Shown here in pieces: positions 12,825-15,908 of a DNA stretch of 15,908 bases. The notes beneath the pieces were generated by a model. That model saw nothing but the letters and a program-made list of their open reading frames with translations, was not told where the DNA came from and did no database searches. The first letter of the stretch is position 1. Every line of letters begins with the position of its first letter. This DNA is from Chitinophagales bacterium (lineage in GTDB: Bacteria > Bacteroidota > Bacteroidia > Chitinophagales > UBA10324): positions 1 to 15,908 of the forward strand of contig JACCZV010000339.1 in assembly GCA_013695775.1 (NCBI GenBank). The letters are read 5' to 3'. Both the position numbers and the translations under genes were made by a program.

Positions 12825-14651
12825 GTGAAAACATACTTCAGACTTTTATCTTTCTCAAAACCTTATTCCAGCTATATTCCGGAGTATGCGATCATCGCTT
12901 TACTAAGTGTGATTTTCGGAGCGTTGAATTTTTCACTGATCATCCCTTTGCTGAATGTGCTGTTCGGTACCTATCAGGCTGCTCCCGAAGTAACGAAACC
13001 TGAGTTTTCTTTTTCAACCTCATACTTCATCAACCTATTCGACTATTACTTTCAAAATATACTCAATACACGAGGCAAGGTTGGTGCACTGCGTTATGTG
13101 TGCATTGTTATACTCTGCTGTGTTACACTTGCTAACCTCTTTCGTTACTGGTCGCAGCGAATTCTTGCGCGCATGCGTACCAGCCTCATCCGTAATATTC
13201 GCGCTACGGTCTATGAAAAGTTTCTCACCATCCATGCAGGTTATTTCCAGCGACAAAAAAAGGGAGACCTTCTTTCAGTGATCTCAAATGATGTGCAGGA
13301 AATTGAAAACTCTGTGGTAACCTCTATTCAGGTTGTTTTTCGGGATCCTGCCTCCATCATTGCTTATTTTATATTATTATTTATCCTATCTGCACAGCTT
13401 ACTGTTTTTACCCTTGTGCTGCTGCCGGTTTCTGGCTTTATTATCAGCACCATTTCCCGAAGACTTAAAAAACAAGCTGTAACAAGTCAGAGCCTACTCG
13501 GATCGATTCTTTCTATGGCTGAAGAAACCATCGGTGGCACAAAGATTATTCGCGGATTTAATGCTGAGCCGATGTTGCGAAAAAAATTCATTACCGAAAA
13601 TAATCGTCTAAGGCACATAGCAAAGTCTATTCAAAATATGAGGGAGCTTTCAGCACCATTGAGTGAAACACTCGGTGTAGCCGTTGTTGCCGGCATAATG
13701 ATATATGGCGGTACGATGGTGCTTACGCAGCAGTCGGGACTTACTGCAAGTGAATTTATTGCATACATCGCATTGTATTCTCAAATACTTCCTCCTGCAA
13801 AAAATATATCATCAGCCGTGACCAACATCCAGCGCGGACTGGCTGCAGGTGAACGGGTGCTGCAGGTTCTTGATGAACCCGTTGATATTCCGGAAAAAAA
13901 AGATGCGATGGGCATCTCCACCTTCAACCACGGAATTGAGTACAACAATGTCTCTTTTGGCTATGAGCATAAGCGATATGCACTCAACTATATCAATGTA
14001 AAAATTCCTAAAGGGAAAGTAGTTGCACTCGTTGGTGCTTCTGGTTCAGGCAAAACAACTTTTGTTGATCTGTTGCCAAGGTTCTATGATCCAACGGAAG
14101 GCGAAATCTTACTTGATGGCATTGATATTCGTAATTATAAGATAAAAGATCTCAGGCGATTGATGGGCATTGTTACCCAGGAGCCGGTATTGTTCAATGA
14201 TACTGTATTCAATAACATAGCCTTCGGAATTTCAAATGCCTCAGAGGATGCGGTGATAGAAGCAGCGAAAGTTGCCAATGCTCATGATTTTATTAAGCAT
14301 ATGAATGATGGATATCAGACTATGATCGGTGATAGGGGGAATATGCTAAGCGGCGGGGAAAAGCAACGGCTGACAATAGCGCGGGCAGTTCTAAAGAATC
14401 CGCCCGTATTGATCTTAGATGAAGCGACCTCTTCACTTGATACTGAATCTGAAAGGCTTGTGCAGGAGGCTTTATATAACCTGATGAAGAACAGGACGAG
14501 CATAGTGATTGCACACCGTCTTTCCACCATTCAAAAGGCTGATGAAATTTTAGTATTGCAGAGAGGGAAGATTGAAGAGCGTGGTACACATGCGGAATTG
14601 TTGCAAGCTGATGGAGTATATAAGCGGCTTGTACATATGCAGATGTTATAA
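12825..14651 (+). CDS. ABC exporter, fused permease and ATPase (MsbA-like)
   Basis: This 608-residue half-transporter has an N-terminal six-helix exporter domain (about residues 15-340) and a C-terminal ATPase. Walker A GASGSGKT begins at residue 404, the Q-loop is VTQEPVLFND, the signature LSGGE is at 508-512, and Walker B ends in D532-E533 (LILDEATSSLD). The H-loop is in IAHRLSTIQ. It would work as a homodimer in the inner membrane, exporting a lipid, lipid-linked glycan or peptide. MsbA-type lipid A flipping is the usual annotation for such Bacteroidota proteins, but several paralogues exist per genome, so I give no symbol. The start is GTG, giving MKTYFRLLSFSKPY. A near-consensus CAATTTTG lies about 50 bases upstream without a clear -33 partner. 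It converges on the acetyltransferase with a 31-base gap. Confidence 0.9.
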   Translation: MKTYFRLLSFSKPYSSYIPEYAIIALLSVIFGALNFSLIIPLLNVLFGTYQAAPEVTKPEFSFSTSYFINLFDYYFQNILNTRGKVGALRYVCIVILCCVTLANLFRYWSQRILARMRTSLIRNIRATVYEKFLTIHAGYFQRQKKGDLLSVISNDVQEIENSVVTSIQVVFRDPASIIAYFILLFILSAQLTVFTLVLLPVSGFIISTISRRLKKQAVTSQSLLGSILSMAEETIGGTKIIRGFNAEPMLRKKFITENNRLRHIAKSIQNMRELSAPLSETLGVAVVAGIMIYGGTMVLTQQSGLTASEFIAYIALYSQILPPAKNISSAVTNIQRGLAAGERVLQVLDEPVDIPEKKDAMGISTFNHGIEYNNVSFGYEHKRYALNYINVKIPKGKVVALVGASGSGKTTFVDLLPRFYDPTEGEILLDGIDIRNYKIKDLRRLMGIVTQEPVLFNDTVFNNIAFGISNASEDAVIEAAKVANAHDFIKHMNDGYQTMIGDRGNMLSGGEKQRLTIARAVLKNPPVLILDEATSSLDTESERLVQEALYNLMKNRTSIVIAHRLSTIQKADEILVLQRGKIEERGTHAELLQADGVYKRLVHMQML

Positions 14652-14682
14652 CATTAGCTTCTGAGTATAAAATATTAAGTTT

Positions 14683-15135
14683 TTAACTCACAGGGTTTTC
14701 CCAAAAATAAAAATTGAGCTCTGTATTGAGCGTGAAGCCCACAGATGGATATAATTGGTTGCCTATGTTATTGCGGACTTCCGTCTCTAATCTCAATCCA
14801 GAGGCGTTTGTTTCCATCGCCAGGGCTTTACACCGTTCAATAAGCAATTTAGAGACACCTTTTCCACGATAATTGGGAGTAACAAACAAGTCATTCAGCA
14901 ACCACATTCTCCTCATTCGGGTAGAAGAGAAGAGGGGATACAACTGAGTAAATCCAACTGCATGATCACCTTCATCTATTGCGGTAAAAATTGTTGAATC
15001 TCTATTATTAAGTCGCTCATTAAGGAATATTCTTGCACCTTCAAGATCTGTTTGCTTGCGGTAAAAGATCCGATAGTCATTGAACAATATTGTCAGTTCA
15101 TCTAAATGTTCAACCGACCCCTCAACTATTTGCAT
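14683..15135 (-). CDS. GNAT family N-acetyltransferase
   Basis: This 150-residue protein is a single GNAT domain, predicted to transfer an acetyl group from acetyl-CoA to an unknown amine. The core strand WLLNDLFVTPNYRGKGVSKLLIERC contains the acetyl-CoA pyrophosphate loop RGKGVS, with Ser in the last position instead of the usual Gly or Ala. LRLETEVRNNIGNQLYPSVGF supplies the next strand and the NIGNQLYPSVGF segment (family form A/N-x-x-LY-x-x-GF). The N-terminus MQIVEGSVEHLDELTILFNDYR is usual for this group. It starts 32 bases after the AlkA-like gene on the same strand and is likely co-transcribed with it. The pairing gives no firm clue to its substrate. Confidence 0.88.
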   Translation of the reverse strand: MQIVEGSVEHLDELTILFNDYRIFYRKQTDLEGARIFLNERLNNRDSTIFTAIDEGDHAVGFTQLYPLFSSTRMRRMWLLNDLFVTPNYRGKGVSKLLIERCKALAMETNASGLRLETEVRNNIGNQLYPSVGFTLNTELNFYFWENPVS

Positions 15136-15167
15136 GTGGTAAATTTTTTTGTTCTTAACCCGAACAC

Positions 15168-15908
15168 TTAATCACTCAGGCTTCTCCAAAGATAGAGAGT
15201 TGCATACGCTTCCCAGCCCTCGTATTTACTAAAAATATCTTTTATCATTTGCAGCCCTGGCTTTTCTGTAATATTTAGATTTCTTTTAATAGCCTGTTGC
15301 AATCCGGCATCTTCTAATGGAAAGGCATTTGGATGATGAAAGGTTTTCATCAGCACATAGTTCGCAGTCCAATTGCCGATGCCTTTCAAACTTAACAACA
15401 TCTCTTTTGCATCTTCAAATGAGAGTGCAGCAATTTGCTGCTGCGATATTTTTCCTGATTCGAAGGTTCTAGCTACTTCAATGATATAATTTGCTTTTTG
15501 CCTTGAAAATTGAAGCGCCGTCAGGGAGCTTGTTTCCAGTGCAGCAATTCTCTCGATCTTCGGGAACAGATAATATGTTTTGTCCCTCCATAATAATCTC
15601 TCACCAAAGTGCATGATAAAACGTTGCTTGAGCATATAAGCAAAATTCAAATTTATCTGCTGTCCTATGATGGCCCAGCAGAGTGATTCAAAGAGATTGC
15701 ATATTCCCACCATCCTGTAGCCAAAATATTTTTTTACCAGAGGCCTCAGTAATTCATCCTTCTTTGCCATCCTGTAAAATGGCTTTATATCGGTTTCTAG
15801 ATCGAACCAAGAGGCGACATATTTTTTTATGAAATTCCTGGATTGAATGTCATCTGATCCACTTAGAACAGATGCAGTCAATTCGCCATCAGAGTTTTGG
15901 ATTAATGA
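15168..15908 (-). CDS. alkA: DNA-3-methyladenine glycosylase II, AlkA type (5' end beyond window)
   Basis: This is a base-excision repair enzyme that removes alkylated purines such as 3-methyladenine from DNA. The frame is open to the right edge, so at least 246 residues are in view and the N-terminal subdomain is incomplete; the first usable codon inside the window (TTG at 15881) is probably not the true start. The segment NLFESLCWAIIGQQINLNFAY is typical of the AlkA core. The helix-hairpin-helix is LLSLKGIGNWTANYVLMK. The catalytic Asp is in NAFPLEDAGLQ, encoded at 15309-15311. A full AlkA is about 280-300 residues, so perhaps 40-60 are missing. It is upstream of the GNAT gene in a likely two-gene unit. 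The symbol is given for the family; which paralogue it is cannot be told. Confidence 0.85.
   Translation of the reverse strand, partial: SLIQNSDGELTASVLSGSDDIQSRNFIKKYVASWFDLETDIKPFYRMAKKDELLRPLVKKYFGYRMVGICNLFESLCWAIIGQQINLNFAYMLKQRFIMHFGERLLWRDKTYYLFPKIERIAALETSSLTALQFSRQKANYIIEVARTFESGKISQQQIAALSFEDAKEMLLSLKGIGNWTANYVLMKTFHHPNAFPLEDAGLQQAIKRNLNITEKPGLQMIKDIFSKYEGWEAYATLYLWRSLSD

Noticed and set aside
14662..14690. TGAGT/ACTCA inverted repeat between the ABC exporter and acetyltransferase genes
   Set aside because: Only five base pairs around a 19-base AT-rich loop; too weak to call a terminator.
15879..15881. TTG as the true start of the AlkA-type gene
   Set aside because: The frame continues open to the window edge and AlkA proteins have an additional N-terminal subdomain, so the gene most likely begins outside the window.
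1..15908. Mobile elements, phage genes, CRISPR arrays, defence or toxin-antitoxin genes
   Set aside because: No transposase, integrase, regularly spaced repeats or known defence domains were seen; nearly all frames are assigned to conserved cellular genes.

Overview
The window looks like a chromosomal segment from a member of the Bacteroidota, probably an environmental lineage; I cannot place it at genus level. Four things point there. Two promoters carry the Bacteroidota -7 element TAnnTTTG, and one has a TTG at the expected distance. No start codon has a convincing Shine-Dalgarno sequence. The gene order rplM-rpsI-rpsB-tsf-pyrH is typical of the phylum. The accessory proteins (delta-60 repeat protein, WTPKK-type outer-membrane barrel, BshA, LolE-like permease next to rbfA) are common there. 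Coding is dense, spacers are AT-rich, and I see no insertion sequence, phage gene, tRNA, rRNA or CRISPR array.

Layout. Positions 1-2790 are read leftward: the N-terminal part of a secreted delta-60 repeat protein (cut by the left edge), an AT-rich 396-base spacer, a cold-shock protein with its own promoter and terminator, and nadB (L-aspartate oxidase). From 2983 to 10879 everything is read rightward: a GT-C type membrane glycosyltransferase, then the translation cluster rplM-rpsI-rpsB-tsf followed by pyrH and a closely linked outer-membrane barrel gene, then after a 380-base spacer bshA. On the minus strand rbfA and a LolC/LolE-type permease form a pair (12569 to 10902), convergent with bshA. 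An MsbA-like ABC exporter (12825-14651) diverges from rbfA. A GNAT acetyltransferase and an AlkA-type DNA glycosylase fill the right end on the minus strand; the glycosylase is open at the right edge, so its N-terminal part is missing.

How the genes relate. Most are core functions: ribosome composition (L13, S9, S2), elongation (EF-Ts), 30S maturation (RbfA), UMP phosphorylation (PyrH), de novo NAD synthesis (NadB), the first step of bacillithiol synthesis (BshA), base-excision repair (AlkA) and cold-shock RNA binding. Envelope functions are interleaved (barrel protein, permease, ABC exporter, GT-C enzyme). I found no convincing new multi-gene system. The points most worth a second look are the acidic then Gly/Arg/Pro-rich tail on ribosomal protein S2, the run of non-ATG starts in the ribosomal genes (with a 13-base block shared by the rpsI and rpsB starts), the structured or repetitive spacers around the rplM-pyrH cluster, and the barrel gene in the place where frr often sits.
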